11,468 nt of DNA from Desulfofustis sp964433645 (GCA_964433645.1 CAYSSK010000115.1:1-11468); one strand, 5' to 3'; positions 1 through 7,828 are shown, numbered from the stretch's first letter. Translations and numbers: made by a program. Notes: generated by a model not told the origin, from the sequence alone.

Positions 1-2777
1 TCGCCGATCAGACGGTCGATCTGCTCACCAATTATCTCCGGTTCTTTGGCCTGCTACTGGAAAACCCCGGCCGGATCGAATCGGCGGAGACGAGCACGGT
101 CGTTGAATCGATGGCACAGGTTCGGGATTTTGCCCTGATGATGGCCCCGGCCGCGGCCCAGGATGATGTCGCGGACCTCTTCGATGAACCGGATTTCCTT
201 GTTGTCGACGACGAAGACGAGAACCCGGATAGTGAAGACATCGTGTTCCGGGACGTTTTTGCCCAGGTTTCCGGCGACGCGCTGGTGACGGAGAAAGCGG
301 AACCGGCCGACGATGCTGCAGCAGGTGCAGGAGCCGATGATGAAGACGAGTTGGCTCTTCACGATATTTTCGTCGCCGAGAGCGAAGGGCATCTCCAGGT
401 TATCGGTGGCGCCCTGATTGCGCTTGAGCGGCTCGTCGATGGCCCGACCGTGGTCGACGGAGAGGTGGCGGAGCACCTTGGCCAGATGCGGCGGGCGGTT
501 CACACGCTGAAAGGGGCGGCCGGGATGACCGGTTATCAAAATCTTTTTGCGTTTGCCCATCGATGCGAAGACCTGCTCGATTCATTTTCCGATCACGCTC
601 GGCAGATTCAGCCGCACGAAGTTGCCGTACTGGCCGACGCCATCGACCTGATCGAAGAGATGGCCGGGCGACCGCACCAGTCAAGTGATGCGGCCGTGAC
701 CCAGCTGTCGGAGACCATCGGCGAGCTGCTCGCCGGGCCGGACCGGGAAAGTCCGCCGGCGACCGGATGGCAGCCTTTCGCAGAGGATACCGGTTTGTCG
801 ACAGAAGGTGCCGAGGTGGTGTCGCAAACGGCCGGTAAAGCCGCCTCGGGTGAGCCGGACGACGATCAACCGGCAGTTTTCATCGATCGACAGGGCGAGC
901 CGGATCAGCAGGTTCAGCCCCTTGGCGCCGACAGCGGGTTTGTCAGGGTGCGTCTGGACAACCTGGACGAGCTGGTCGGTCTGGAATCCGAGTTGATCGT
1001 CACCCGGAGTGCCCTTGAGCAGCGGTTGGGTGATGTGTCGCAGGCGATTTTTGAGCTCAATTTCGCCGGTGAAAGGTTGAAAACAATCTCCCATGACCTG
1101 GAGAGCGGTTTTGAGGTCGAGTCCCTGCATGGCTTCGGGCGGGGATGGCAGGTAGCGGCCGCCGCCGGCGAGGCCGGGACCATGACCGAACCATTCACCG
1201 AATTCGATCCGATAGAGCTCGATCGCTACTCAAAACTGCATCTGATCATCAGGAGTTTGAACGAATTGGCGGTGGATGTCGGTTCCATCCATCACGGCCT
1301 GGCCGATCTCGCCAACGAAATGCGGGGTCATATTGCCAACCAGCAACTGCTGATGCGGCTGATGCAGGATAAGCTCGTGCGGGTCAGGATGACGCCGCTG
1401 TCCGCCTTTTCCCGAAATTTCTTCCGTACCGTGCGGAGTGCCTCGGCGAATCTTGGCAAGCGGGTGAAACTGGTCGTTGAGGGCGAAGATGTCTTCCTTG
1501 ACCGGTTCGTCTGGAACAAGGTGGCCGATCCGATCATGCATATCCTGAGAAACGGTGTCGATCATGGGATCGAGTCGGCGGAGCTGCGGCGCCAGGCCGG
1601 CAAACAGGCCCAGGGTGTCATACGCATGAAGGCAGTGCAGCGCGGCAGCCATGTCCTGCTGGAAATAGCCGATGACGGCGGCGGCATCGATACCGAGGCG
1701 ATCCGCCGGAAGCTGCGCAGTCGGGGGCTGGTCGAGCAGGTCGAGCACCTGTCCGAGACACAATTGCTCGAGCATCTCTTTGTCCCGGGATTTACTACCC
1801 GAGATCAGGTCAGTCACCTGTCGGGGCGAGGCGTCGGCCTCGATGTCGTCCGACAGAACCTGCTCGAGTTGAGAGGATCCGTCAGAGTCGAGACCAGCTC
1901 CGGCCAGGGCAGTACCTTTTTCCTGCGTATCCCGGTTTCCTTGTCGATCAACCGGGCTGCCATCGTCCTGGTCGGAACCCGGCGTTATGCGGTGCCCCTG
2001 CAGGATATCCTGGAAATTCGGAGAATCACCCGGGCCGAAGTGATTCAGGGCAGTCCGCCGCAGGTACGGCTCGGCGAGGAAACGGTGGAAGTGAAAGATC
2101 TCGCCGGCATCTTCGGCCTTCGGGACGATCAATCTGAAATGAGCGGCGGCGAGGGAGACCTGACCGTGCTGCTCGTTGACGGAGATCAGGGCCGGGTCGC
2201 GTTGACCATCGAGCGCATCGTCGAACAGCAGGAAATCATCGTCAAGGATCTCGGCTCGCATCTCCGCCATGTCGAAGGGATCGGCGGCGTGACGATCATG
2301 GGCGACGGTTCGTTGATTCCCATTCTCAATGTCAACGAACTGGCCTCGCCGTTCCGGACAGTGATCAAAGAGCTGGAACAATCGGTGGCCAAAGTGGCAA
2401 CCGGGCCGTTTACGGTGATGGTCGTCGATGACTCCATCAGTGTTCGGCAAAGCGTTTCGCGTGTGGTTAAAAACAATGGCTGGTTGTCGGTCCTGGCCAC
2501 AGACGGGGTCGATGCCGCCGAGAAACTCGAGACCAGCAGACCCGATGCCATCGTGCTCGATATCGAGATGCCGCGCATGAACGGCTTCGAATTTCTCAGC
2601 ATCCTGCGCAGTCAGGCGCGTTACCGGGTGGTGCCGGTGATCATGCTGACATCGAGGTTTTCCGAGAAGCACCAGAAAAAGGCCGAAGAACTGGGTGCCG
2701 ATCATTATCTGATCAAACCCTATAAAGAAGACCAGTTCGTTGCGCTCTTGCAACGTCTTGCCGGCGAGAAGTCATGA
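1..2777 (+). CDS. CheA/ChpA-type hybrid histidine kinase with C-terminal receiver (5' partial)
   Basis: This is the central kinase of a chemosensory array. It autophosphorylates a His in its HPt domain and passes the phosphate to receivers. The frame is open from base 3 to the left edge, so the true start lies outside; the first in-window ATG (111) is not the start. About 924 residues are visible. In order they are: an acidic region; an HPt domain (nt about 345-680) with HTLKGAAG, whose phospho-His codon is 501-503; a low-complexity linker; a P3-like dimerisation helical region (about 945-1350); an HATPase domain with N box ILRNGVDHGIE (about 1548), G1 DDGGGID (about 1671) and G2 GRGVGLDVV (about 1824); a CheW-like domain (about 1935-2350); and a receiver (about 2409-2774) with VVDD, phospho-Asp codon 2559-2561 in VLDIEMP, and a C-terminal Lys in LIKPY. 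All catalytic boxes look intact. The HPt-HATPase-CheW-REC order and the PilH/PilJ-like neighbours suggest a ChpA/PilL relative. Missing upstream sequence could hold more HPt domains. Confidence 0.95.
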   Translation, partial: ADQTVDLLTNYLRFFGLLLENPGRIESAETSTVVESMAQVRDFALMMAPAAAQDDVADLFDEPDFLVVDDEDENPDSEDIVFRDVFAQVSGDALVTEKAEPADDAAAGAGADDEDELALHDIFVAESEGHLQVIGGALIALERLVDGPTVVDGEVAEHLGQMRRAVHTLKGAAGMTGYQNLFAFAHRCEDLLDSFSDHARQIQPHEVAVLADAIDLIEEMAGRPHQSSDAAVTQLSETIGELLAGPDRESPPATGWQPFAEDTGLSTEGAEVVSQTAGKAASGEPDDDQPAVFIDRQGEPDQQVQPLGADSGFVRVRLDNLDELVGLESELIVTRSALEQRLGDVSQAIFELNFAGERLKTISHDLESGFEVESLHGFGRGWQVAAAAGEAGTMTEPFTEFDPIELDRYSKLHLIIRSLNELAVDVGSIHHGLADLANEMRGHIANQQLLMRLMQDKLVRVRMTPLSAFSRNFFRTVRSASANLGKRVKLVVEGEDVFLDRFVWNKVADPIMHILRNGVDHGIESAELRRQAGKQAQGVIRMKAVQRGSHVLLEIADDGGGIDTEAIRRKLRSRGLVEQVEHLSETQLLEHLFVPGFTTRDQVSHLSGRGVGLDVVRQNLLELRGSVRVETSSGQGSTFFLRIPVSLSINRAAIVLVGTRRYAVPLQDILEIRRITRAEVIQGSPPQVRLGEETVEVKDLAGIFGLRDDQSEMSGGEGDLTVLLVDGDQGRVALTIERIVEQQEIIVKDLGSHLRHVEGIGGVTIMGDGSLIPILNVNELASPFRTVIKELEQSVAKVATGPFTVMVVDDSISVRQSVSRVVKNNGWLSVLATDGVDAAEKLETSRPDAIVLDIEMPRMNGFEFLSILRSQARYRVVPVIMLTSRFSEKHQKKAEELGADHYLIKPYKEDQFVALLQRLAGEKS

Positions 2778-2815
2778 CCGATAGACGACACATCAGCCCC
2801 GGAGATCAGCGATGA
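2774..2815 (+). CDS. Possible 13-codon coupling mini-ORF between kinase and first CheW gene
   Basis: An ATG at 2774 overlaps the kinase stop codon as ATGA. It opens a 13-residue reading frame (MTDRRHISPGDQR) whose TGA at 2813-2815 overlaps the CheW-like start (ATG 2812) as a second ATGA. Ribosomes could in principle be relayed across the 34-base gap this way. Upstream of 2774 there is only a weak GAGAAG. The CheW-like gene has its own GGAG at 2801-2804, so coupling is not required. The peptide itself is unlikely to have a function, and the double overlap may be chance. Confidence 0.25.
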   Translation: MTDRRHISPGDQR

Positions 2816-3258
2816 CCTCAGACTTCATGGTGATCGGCACCGGTCCTTATCGCCTGGGTATCGACACGCAACAGGTGCATCAGATCTATCCCGAACGCGG
2901 CAGTTCGGCGGAGCTGCTTGCCGACTGGCAAGCATTCAAGAAAAAGGCCGGTGATACCATGGGCAGGATACCACTATTGTCGCTGAGCGAAATCCTGCTT
3001 GGTCGAAAGGACGACATGACGGGGCGCAGGCGGCTGGTCGTGTTGTCTGGGGAGACGACGATAGGGCTCATCGTCGACGATGTTGCGACTCGCCACGATG
3101 TCGATCAGGCCGGGCTTCAGCCGCTGCCGGATGCATTTCCCGGAACTTGCCGCCGTCTTTTCGATCAGGTCGCACTCTGCGGGGACATCGCCGTGCCGGT
3201 ATTGACCGGCGGCGCCCTGTTGGCCCTGCCGTCCGCCGGCGGCAGAAAAGAAAGATGA
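2812..3258 (+). CDS. CheW-like adaptor protein (first of two)
   Basis: A 148-residue protein made of a single CheW-like (SH3-type) domain. Such proteins bridge chemoreceptors and the P5 domain of CheA in cytoplasmic arrays. Family landmarks are the N-terminal strand YRLGIDTQQVHQIYP, a central IPLLSLSEILLG (normally the PVVDL region), RRLVVLSGETTIGLIVDDV, and a late LQPLP segment. The usual NLRG turn is not recognisable; AFKKKAGDTM occupies that place, so the protein is divergent. The start is supported by GGAG at 2801-2804, seven bases upstream. It follows the kinase by 34 bases and precedes the second CheW-like gene by 27. It may play the PilI or ChpC role of a Pil-Chp system, but the sequence does not show which. 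Co-transcription with the kinase is likely. Confidence 0.85.
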   Translation: MTSDFMVIGTGPYRLGIDTQQVHQIYPERGSSAELLADWQAFKKKAGDTMGRIPLLSLSEILLGRKDDMTGRRRLVVLSGETTIGLIVDDVATRHDVDQAGLQPLPDAFPGTCRRLFDQVALCGDIAVPVLTGGALLALPSAGGRKER

Positions 3259-3285
3259 CGACTCGTTGAGGCAAGGATCCAGGGA

Positions 3286-3765
3286 ATGGAGGAGAAACAA
3301 GACATAATCTTCGTCAAGGCGGATGTCCAGCCGATCAGAAAAAGAGAGGTGTTCTGGGCCCTGAGCAGAAGCCAGGTCGAGCACATCGTCCAGGATCTGG
3401 CGCTCTGTCCGGTACCCTTTGCCCCCGCATATCTCGCCGGCCTTGCCGCCTGGCAGGGACTGGCCCTGCCGGCAGTCAGCCTGGAGCGCTATTTCGGGTT
3501 CAGGCCGGTGCGCGGCGGCGAAGTGAAACGAAGGATCGTCGTCAAGACAACCACCACCGGTGAGCCGCCGCTGGTCTCGCGACTGCTCGTCGATGTCGCC
3601 TACGATGTCAAAATCAGGTCGATGTCCGATGCCTGCGTTCCGGTCCGGATTGCCGAGCAACTTGCCGCGCGAGGGCTGAAAGGCGCTTATGAATGGGAAC
3701 AGGATGCCCTGCTTCTGGTGCCTGATCTGCGAATGATCGCCTCGGGGGGCACGGTGAGCCGATGA
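3286..3765 (+). CDS. CheW-like adaptor protein (second of two)
   Basis: A 159-residue cytoplasmic protein with one CheW-like domain, probably a second scaffold or adaptor for the kinase-receptor array. Landmarks are REVFWALSRSQVEHIV near residues 20-35 and VPFAPAYLAGLAAWQGLALP near residues 43-62, which matches the family pattern of Pro-rich loop, hydrophobic-Gly and then LP-x-V-x-L. A later strand reads RLLVDVAYDVKIRS. The family's Arg-Gly turn is replaced by WQG. The first CheW-like protein differs from it clearly, so the pair is not a recent tandem duplication; paired divergent adaptors also occur in Pil-Chp systems (PilI and ChpC). AAGG at 3273-3276 lies nine bases from the ATG. The stop overlaps the start of the M16 peptidase gene (ATGA, 3762-3765), so the two are probably translationally coupled. 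Confidence 0.8.
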   Translation: MEEKQDIIFVKADVQPIRKREVFWALSRSQVEHIVQDLALCPVPFAPAYLAGLAAWQGLALPAVSLERYFGFRPVRGGEVKRRIVVKTTTTGEPPLVSRLLVDVAYDVKIRSMSDACVPVRIAEQLAARGLKGAYEWEQDALLLVPDLRMIASGGTVSR

Positions 3766-5003
3766 CGATCGGACTGAGCACACTGGAAAACGGCCTGCGC
3801 GTGGTGACCGAAGCGGTTCCCGGCTCGCGATCGGTGGCGGTCGGCATCATGATCGGGACCGGTCCCCGCGATGAAATCGGCCGGCGGACGGGGCTGGCGC
3901 ATCTGGTCGAGCACGTCCTCTTCCACGGCACGAGTACCCGGAGCAGCGGCGACATCAGCCGGATCATCGATACCATGGGCGGGCGGGTATCGGCCTTCAC
4001 CGGGCGGGATTATACTTGTTTCAGCGGCTTTGTCATGGACGATCACCGGACCTACATCCTCGATCTGTTTTCCGATATGCTGCTCAATTCGATTTTTCCC
4101 GAGGAAAAATTGAACAACGAAAAACAGGTGATTATCAACGAACAGCAGATGGCCGCCGACCAGCCCGGTGAACAGGCTCTGGCCACTCTGAAATCGGTGA
4201 TGTGGCCCGATCATCCGCTGGGGTGCATGATCGAGGGCAGTCCCGAGTCGATAGCCGACTTGACCCGGGAAGACGTCATTTATTACCTGCACAATTTTTA
4301 TCTTCCCGATCGGATGATCATCGCCGTTGCCGGTAATCTCGAGCATGAAGATATCGTCGCCCAGGTGCGGGACTGCTTCTGGCGGCTTACCGGGCGCTCC
4401 ACCCGGCGGACACCTGGCGAAGCCCCGTTTAGCAGCGGCTTCGTCCGCCAGGGGTATAACGGCAATCAGGCCTATTTTTCCGTGGGTGTGAAGGCCCCCC
4501 CGTACGCCTGGCCGGACCGCTATGCCATCCATCTGCTCAACACGGCTCTGGGGGGCGGCCTGTCTTCCCGGTTGTATCGATCATTGCGGGAGGAGCGGGG
4601 GCTGGTCTACGACGTGCACTCGGAATACCACGCCTATGTCGACGGCGGCGCCCTGGTGATATCCGGTTCCTGCCGGCCCGGCGCGGTCTTTGCCGTGGTC
4701 GACGAGGTGCTTGATATCAGCCGGTCGCTGCTTACCGCGGCGGCGCCGCTGGACGAAGAGGAGCTGTGGCAGGCAAAACTCTACAATATCGGCCAATATC
4801 ATGTCGATTCCGAAGATCCATTCGTCAGGATGAGCAGGTTGTTGACCCAGACCTTCTATTTCGGCCGGGTCATCGCGCCCGAGGAGATCATCAGCGGCCT
4901 GGAAACGGCGACAACGGCCTCTTTAGCAGCGGTGGGGGGTGACTACTTTCAGAATTGGTCGGAAAAAGTTGCCGCCTGCGTCGTCGGCCCTGAGCCGGCA
5001 TAA
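3762..5003 (+). CDS. M16 family zinc metallopeptidase (insulinase/processing-peptidase-like)
   Basis: A 413-residue protein of the usual length for a single-chain bacterial M16B peptidase. The inverted zinc motif HLVEH is at residues 47-51, and the distal Glu is E127 in VIINEQQ, at the expected distance of about 75 residues, so the catalytic site looks complete. The C-terminal half carries the conserved segment SSRLYRSLREERGLVYDV, with the substrate-contacting Arg/Tyr region of the family. No signal peptide or membrane segment is visible, so it should act in the cytoplasm unless exported by other means. The ATG overlaps the stop of the CheW-like gene by four bases, which fixes the start. Proteins of this family degrade or process peptides or unfolded segments. 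Its place inside a chemosensory operon suggests a link to turnover of a signalling component or small peptide, but nothing in the sequence names a substrate. Confidence 0.92.
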   Translation: MTIGLSTLENGLRVVTEAVPGSRSVAVGIMIGTGPRDEIGRRTGLAHLVEHVLFHGTSTRSSGDISRIIDTMGGRVSAFTGRDYTCFSGFVMDDHRTYILDLFSDMLLNSIFPEEKLNNEKQVIINEQQMAADQPGEQALATLKSVMWPDHPLGCMIEGSPESIADLTREDVIYYLHNFYLPDRMIIAVAGNLEHEDIVAQVRDCFWRLTGRSTRRTPGEAPFSSGFVRQGYNGNQAYFSVGVKAPPYAWPDRYAIHLLNTALGGGLSSRLYRSLREERGLVYDVHSEYHAYVDGGALVISGSCRPGAVFAVVDEVLDISRSLLTAAAPLDEEELWQAKLYNIGQYHVDSEDPFVRMSRLLTQTFYFGRVIAPEEIISGLETATTASLAAVGGDYFQNWSEKVAACVVGPEPA

Positions 5004-5066
5004 CGGGCGGGAACAAACTGCAGGAACCGGTCACGAAGCCGGAAACACGAACAAGGAGGACTGGTT

Positions 5067-5222
5067 ATGGGTATCGATGCATCGGTGCGAAAGAATTGGA
5101 TCGAGATTCAGAAGAAGCACACTGTGCCGGTCAATGCCATCGGGGTAAAAATCAAGGATAGCGACTCGAAGACATTGAAGATCTGGAAGGATGAAGGAAT
5201 AGACAAATTCATTAAGAAGTAA
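5067..5222 (+). CDS. Small basic protein of unknown function (51 aa)
   Basis: An ATG at 5067 with an excellent ribosome binding site (GGAGGA, 5055-5060, six-base spacing) opens a 51-residue frame ending in TAA at 5220-5222. The protein begins MGIDASVRKNWIEIQKKH and ends DKFIKK. It is Lys-rich and basic, has no Cys, and shows no membrane segment or signal peptide. A mixed helix-strand pattern (helix around WIEIQKK, strands around VNAIGVKIK and LKIW) suggests a small folded domain. It sits 63 bases after the M16 peptidase gene and 12 bases before the PilH-like gene, so it is probably part of the operon. I do not recognise the family. It could be a signalling accessory, a substrate or regulator of the peptidase, or a nucleic-acid binder. 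The strong SD and tight spacing make it very likely real. Confidence 0.78.
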   Translation: MGIDASVRKNWIEIQKKHTVPVNAIGVKIKDSDSKTLKIWKDEGIDKFIKK

Positions 5223-5234
5223 GGTTGACATGGT

Positions 5235-5600
5235 ATGAACGATAAATTGATTCTGGTGGTGGATGACAGCCCTACCGACCGACAGATTGCGATGGCTGCC
5301 TGCACGTCGAAAGGCTATCGTGTCGAATCGGCGGCCGAGGGCGAGGAAGCGATGCGCAAGGCGGTGGAACTGAAACCCGATTTGATCCTGCTCGATGTTA
5401 TTCTTCCGCAGAAAAACGGTTTTCAGGTCTGCCGGCAACTCAAGAGCAGTCCGGAGACGCAGGAAATCAAGATTGTCATGGTCACCAGCAAGTCGCAGGA
5501 CAGTGATCGCTTCTGGGGGATAAAGCAGGGCGCGGACGGCTATCTCACCAAACCGTTTTCGGAAGAAGAACTATTAGATATTATCAATAAAACAATTTAA
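5235..5600 (+). CDS. PilH-like single-domain response regulator
   Basis: A 121-residue CheY-superfamily receiver with no output domain. Key residues are present: acidic pocket D10/D11, phospho-Asp D54 in LLDVILP, T84 in VMVTSK, and K106 in YLTKPF. The segments NGFQVCRQL and DRFWGIKQGADGYLTKP closely match the pattern I recall for PilH of type IV pilus chemosensory systems, whose members have a WGxxQGAxxYLTKP stretch. This favours PilH over CheY or PilG. PilH-type proteins accept phosphate from the ChpA-like kinase and modulate pilus retraction or act as a phosphate sink. The start is ATG 5235 with AAGG at 5221-5224, ten bases away; the nearby ATG at 5230 meets a stop two codons later. It follows the 51-residue gene by 12 bases. 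Assigning pilH itself would need orthology evidence. Confidence 0.88.
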   Translation: MNDKLILVVDDSPTDRQIAMAACTSKGYRVESAAEGEEAMRKAVELKPDLILLDVILPQKNGFQVCRQLKSSPETQEIKIVMVTSKSQDSDRFWGIKQGADGYLTKPFSEEELLDIINKTI

Positions 5601-5617
5601 CCGAGTGGGGTTGGGGG

Positions 5618-5638
5618 CCGGTGTAGAACAGACACCGG
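5618..5638 (+). other. Intergenic hairpin between the PilH-like and receptor genes
   Basis: A perfect 7-bp stem (CCGGTGT at 5618-5624 with ACACCGG at 5632-5638) encloses a seven-base loop in the 68-base gap. No T-run follows, so it is not a standard terminator. It could act as an mRNA-stability or processing element that sets different levels for the regulator and the receptor. The function is inferred. Confidence 0.5.
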
Positions 5639-5668
5639 GGCGCTTCAGCCGGGCCTGGAGGATGCGTG

Positions 5669-7828
5669 ATGAGTGAAGAACAGAAAGGGCGTATTGCTGC
5701 GTTCAAACCGTTTCGGTTTATTACAGACAAGATTCGCAACAAGGTTCTGGCCATCCTCCTGGTCGCCACCCTTGGTACGATCATCGTTACCCTGGTAGCT
5801 GTTGTAACGAGTCGAATTACCAGCCAGAGCATCACCGATCTGGTCGACCGTGACGGCCGGATCGTGGCCTTGTCCAATGAAGCGATTCAAGAATTGATGC
5901 GGGCTCGCGAGTTGGACCAGAACTATCTGCTCAACTACAAGCAGCTCGGTTTCCAAAACGCTCGTCTCGAGTATGTGGGCAAGGTTGAAAACTACGTGAA
6001 TCGGGTATACGAGTTGCTCGGCGAAATAGAACAAATCGAACCGGACGACCAGGACACCATCGGCCAACTTGCGCAATTACGGGCGGAGCTCGATGATTAT
6101 CGGGCCGCTTTTTTCGGCATGGTAGCGAGCGCGGAGGCAAAGGGACACAAGGATGAGGGTGCGGAAGGACGGCTCCGCGACATCATTCATCAGGTTGAGG
6201 AAGAGGCCGCCAATCTCGGGGATGAGACGTTGCTGGTTTCGATATTGTCGGTCCGCCGGAATGAAAAAAATTATCTGCTCAGAAACGAGAGACGCTACAT
6301 CCAGCAGACCAGGAACGCGGTGCAGGATCTCAAGGAGAAGATATTGCGGCGAATAGGTGACGACCAGTTGCGGACGAGACTCTACTTCTTGTCCGACCAG
6401 TATCTCGACATTTTTAATCAGATGGTACTCGTTGAGAATATGATACGAGGTTACGGTCGTGACTACCGTTCCGCAATTAACAAAATGATACCCACCTTTA
6501 CTACCCTCATCGAAGCCGCACGAAAAGATCAGGCGGACACGATTGCCGAGTTGAAGGATATCGATCGGTTGTCTCTGATCATTGTTACGGCTGTCGCCAT
6601 TTTGACGATGTTGCTCGGTGTCTTCGGTGCGGTCTTCTTCTCACGCCGTTTAACAAAACAGATAGACAACATTATGGAAATGTTCAGCGACATTGGTATC
6701 GGTGACTTTTCCGCTCGTGCCAAGGTGGTGACCAATGATGAACTTGGAGAGATGGCCGAATCGCTCAATGCGATGCTCGACAACACCCTGGTGCTGATTC
6801 AAAGCCGTGAAGAGCGCGACGCCATTCAGGCCTCGATCATGAGACTTTTAACCGAGATCAGCGACCTTGCCGATGGCGACTTGACAGCCCGTGCGGACGT
6901 TACCGAAGAAGTCACCGGCGCGATCGCCGACTCTTTTAACAATATGGCCGAGCAATTGAGCCGGGTTGTCAAGGATGTCAAATCGGCTTCGTCTCTGGTC
7001 GGAAACTCATCCAGCGACGTCGATCAGATAACCAGAAAGCTGAGTCAATCCAGCGAAGAGCAGGCTGCCAGAATCCGCGCTGCAATCATTACCGTCGAAA
7101 GAATCGCTGAAAGCATCAGGGCGGTCGCTGCAAGTGCCGATGAGTCGGCCCGAGTGTCCGGCAGCGCGCGGACCAGTGCCCGGGCAGGATCGGATGCGGT
7201 GCGCAAGACCAACCAGGCCATGAGTTCAATCAAGGAAAATATGCGCGGTACTGCTCGAACCGTTAAACGGCTCGGCGAAAGCTCCCAGGAGATTGGCAAT
7301 ATCGTTCAGATTATTAACGATATCGCCGATCGAACCTCGATTCTGGCCTTGAATGCCTCTATCCAGGCGGCCATGGCCGGAGAGGCGGGGCGGGGGTTCG
7401 CCGTCGTCGCCGAGGAGGTACAACGCCTGGCTGAACGTTCGGGGGCATCGACGAAACAGATCGAAACCTTGATCAGCACCATCCAGGGTGAGATCAGCGA
7501 GGCGGCTATCAGTATGGAAAAAAGTATTCAGCAGGTAGTAGACGGTACGGAACTGGCTGATGAGGCTTATGAAAAGCTCGAGGAGATCGAGGCGGTTTCC
7601 AATCAACTGGCGGAATTCGTCGAGAGTATTTCCGAGACTTCGCGCCGGCAGGCGGTGGAATCGGAGAATATTACCAAGCTCATGCATGAAGTTGGACAAT
7701 TGACTGAAGAGACGACGGCCGCCACACGTGAGACTGCTGCTTCCATGGAAAAGATCACGTCTACCTCGAAGCAGCTCGAGGAGTCTATTGCCGTATTCAA
7801 GATCGAAGATGAGGCTGCTTCGGCCTGA
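5669..7828 (+). CDS. PilJ-like methyl-accepting chemoreceptor with helical bimodular-type sensor domain
   Basis: A 719-residue transmembrane receptor that would control the kinase encoded upstream. TM1 is at about residues 26-48, a mostly helical periplasmic sensor at 49-300, and TM2 at about 301-324. A HAMP domain (about 325-378) follows, with a second HAMP-like unit (about 385-437), then the cytoplasmic coiled coil with the tip at about 545-590: EIGNIVQIINDIADRTSILA and GEAGRGFAVVAEEVQRLAERS. The tip and the following EAAISMEKSIQQVV, LEEIEAVS and ESISETSRRQA segments resemble PilJ strongly. The sensor carries two related segments, ELDQNYLLNY (81-90) and NEKNYLLRNERRY (198-210), which fit the two modules of an HBM-type sensor. 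ATG 5669 has GGAGG at 5657-5661 with seven-base spacing; the GTG at 5666 is spaced less well. The C-terminus has no NWETF-like CheR tether. A binding-protein gene follows 30 bases later. Confidence 0.92.
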   Translation: MSEEQKGRIAAFKPFRFITDKIRNKVLAILLVATLGTIIVTLVAVVTSRITSQSITDLVDRDGRIVALSNEAIQELMRARELDQNYLLNYKQLGFQNARLEYVGKVENYVNRVYELLGEIEQIEPDDQDTIGQLAQLRAELDDYRAAFFGMVASAEAKGHKDEGAEGRLRDIIHQVEEEAANLGDETLLVSILSVRRNEKNYLLRNERRYIQQTRNAVQDLKEKILRRIGDDQLRTRLYFLSDQYLDIFNQMVLVENMIRGYGRDYRSAINKMIPTFTTLIEAARKDQADTIAELKDIDRLSLIIVTAVAILTMLLGVFGAVFFSRRLTKQIDNIMEMFSDIGIGDFSARAKVVTNDELGEMAESLNAMLDNTLVLIQSREERDAIQASIMRLLTEISDLADGDLTARADVTEEVTGAIADSFNNMAEQLSRVVKDVKSASSLVGNSSSDVDQITRKLSQSSEEQAARIRAAIITVERIAESIRAVAASADESARVSGSARTSARAGSDAVRKTNQAMSSIKENMRGTARTVKRLGESSQEIGNIVQIINDIADRTSILALNASIQAAMAGEAGRGFAVVAEEVQRLAERSGASTKQIETLISTIQGEISEAAISMEKSIQQVVDGTELADEAYEKLEEIEAVSNQLAEFVESISETSRRQAVESENITKLMHEVGQLTEETTAATRETAASMEKITSTSKQLEESIAVFKIEDEAASA

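Noticed and set aside
1230..2753. 507-codon open frame on the minus strand
   Set aside because: It lies wholly antisense to the kinase, whose HATPase, CheW and receiver motifs are unambiguous. Its product is His/Gln-rich shadow sequence without a domain.
3687..4532. 281-codon minus-strand frame opposite the M16 peptidase
   Set aside because: It is antisense to an intact HLVEH-containing peptidase, and its composition is typical of a GC-rich shadow frame.
4939..5148. 69-codon plus-strand frame overlapping the end of the peptidase and the small gene
   Set aside because: It is out of frame with both. The GGAGGA at 5055-5060 serves the ATG at 5067 in a different frame.
5666..5668. GTG as start codon of the chemoreceptor
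   Set aside because: Spacing to GGAGG would be only four bases. The adjacent ATG at 5669 has the ideal seven-base spacing.
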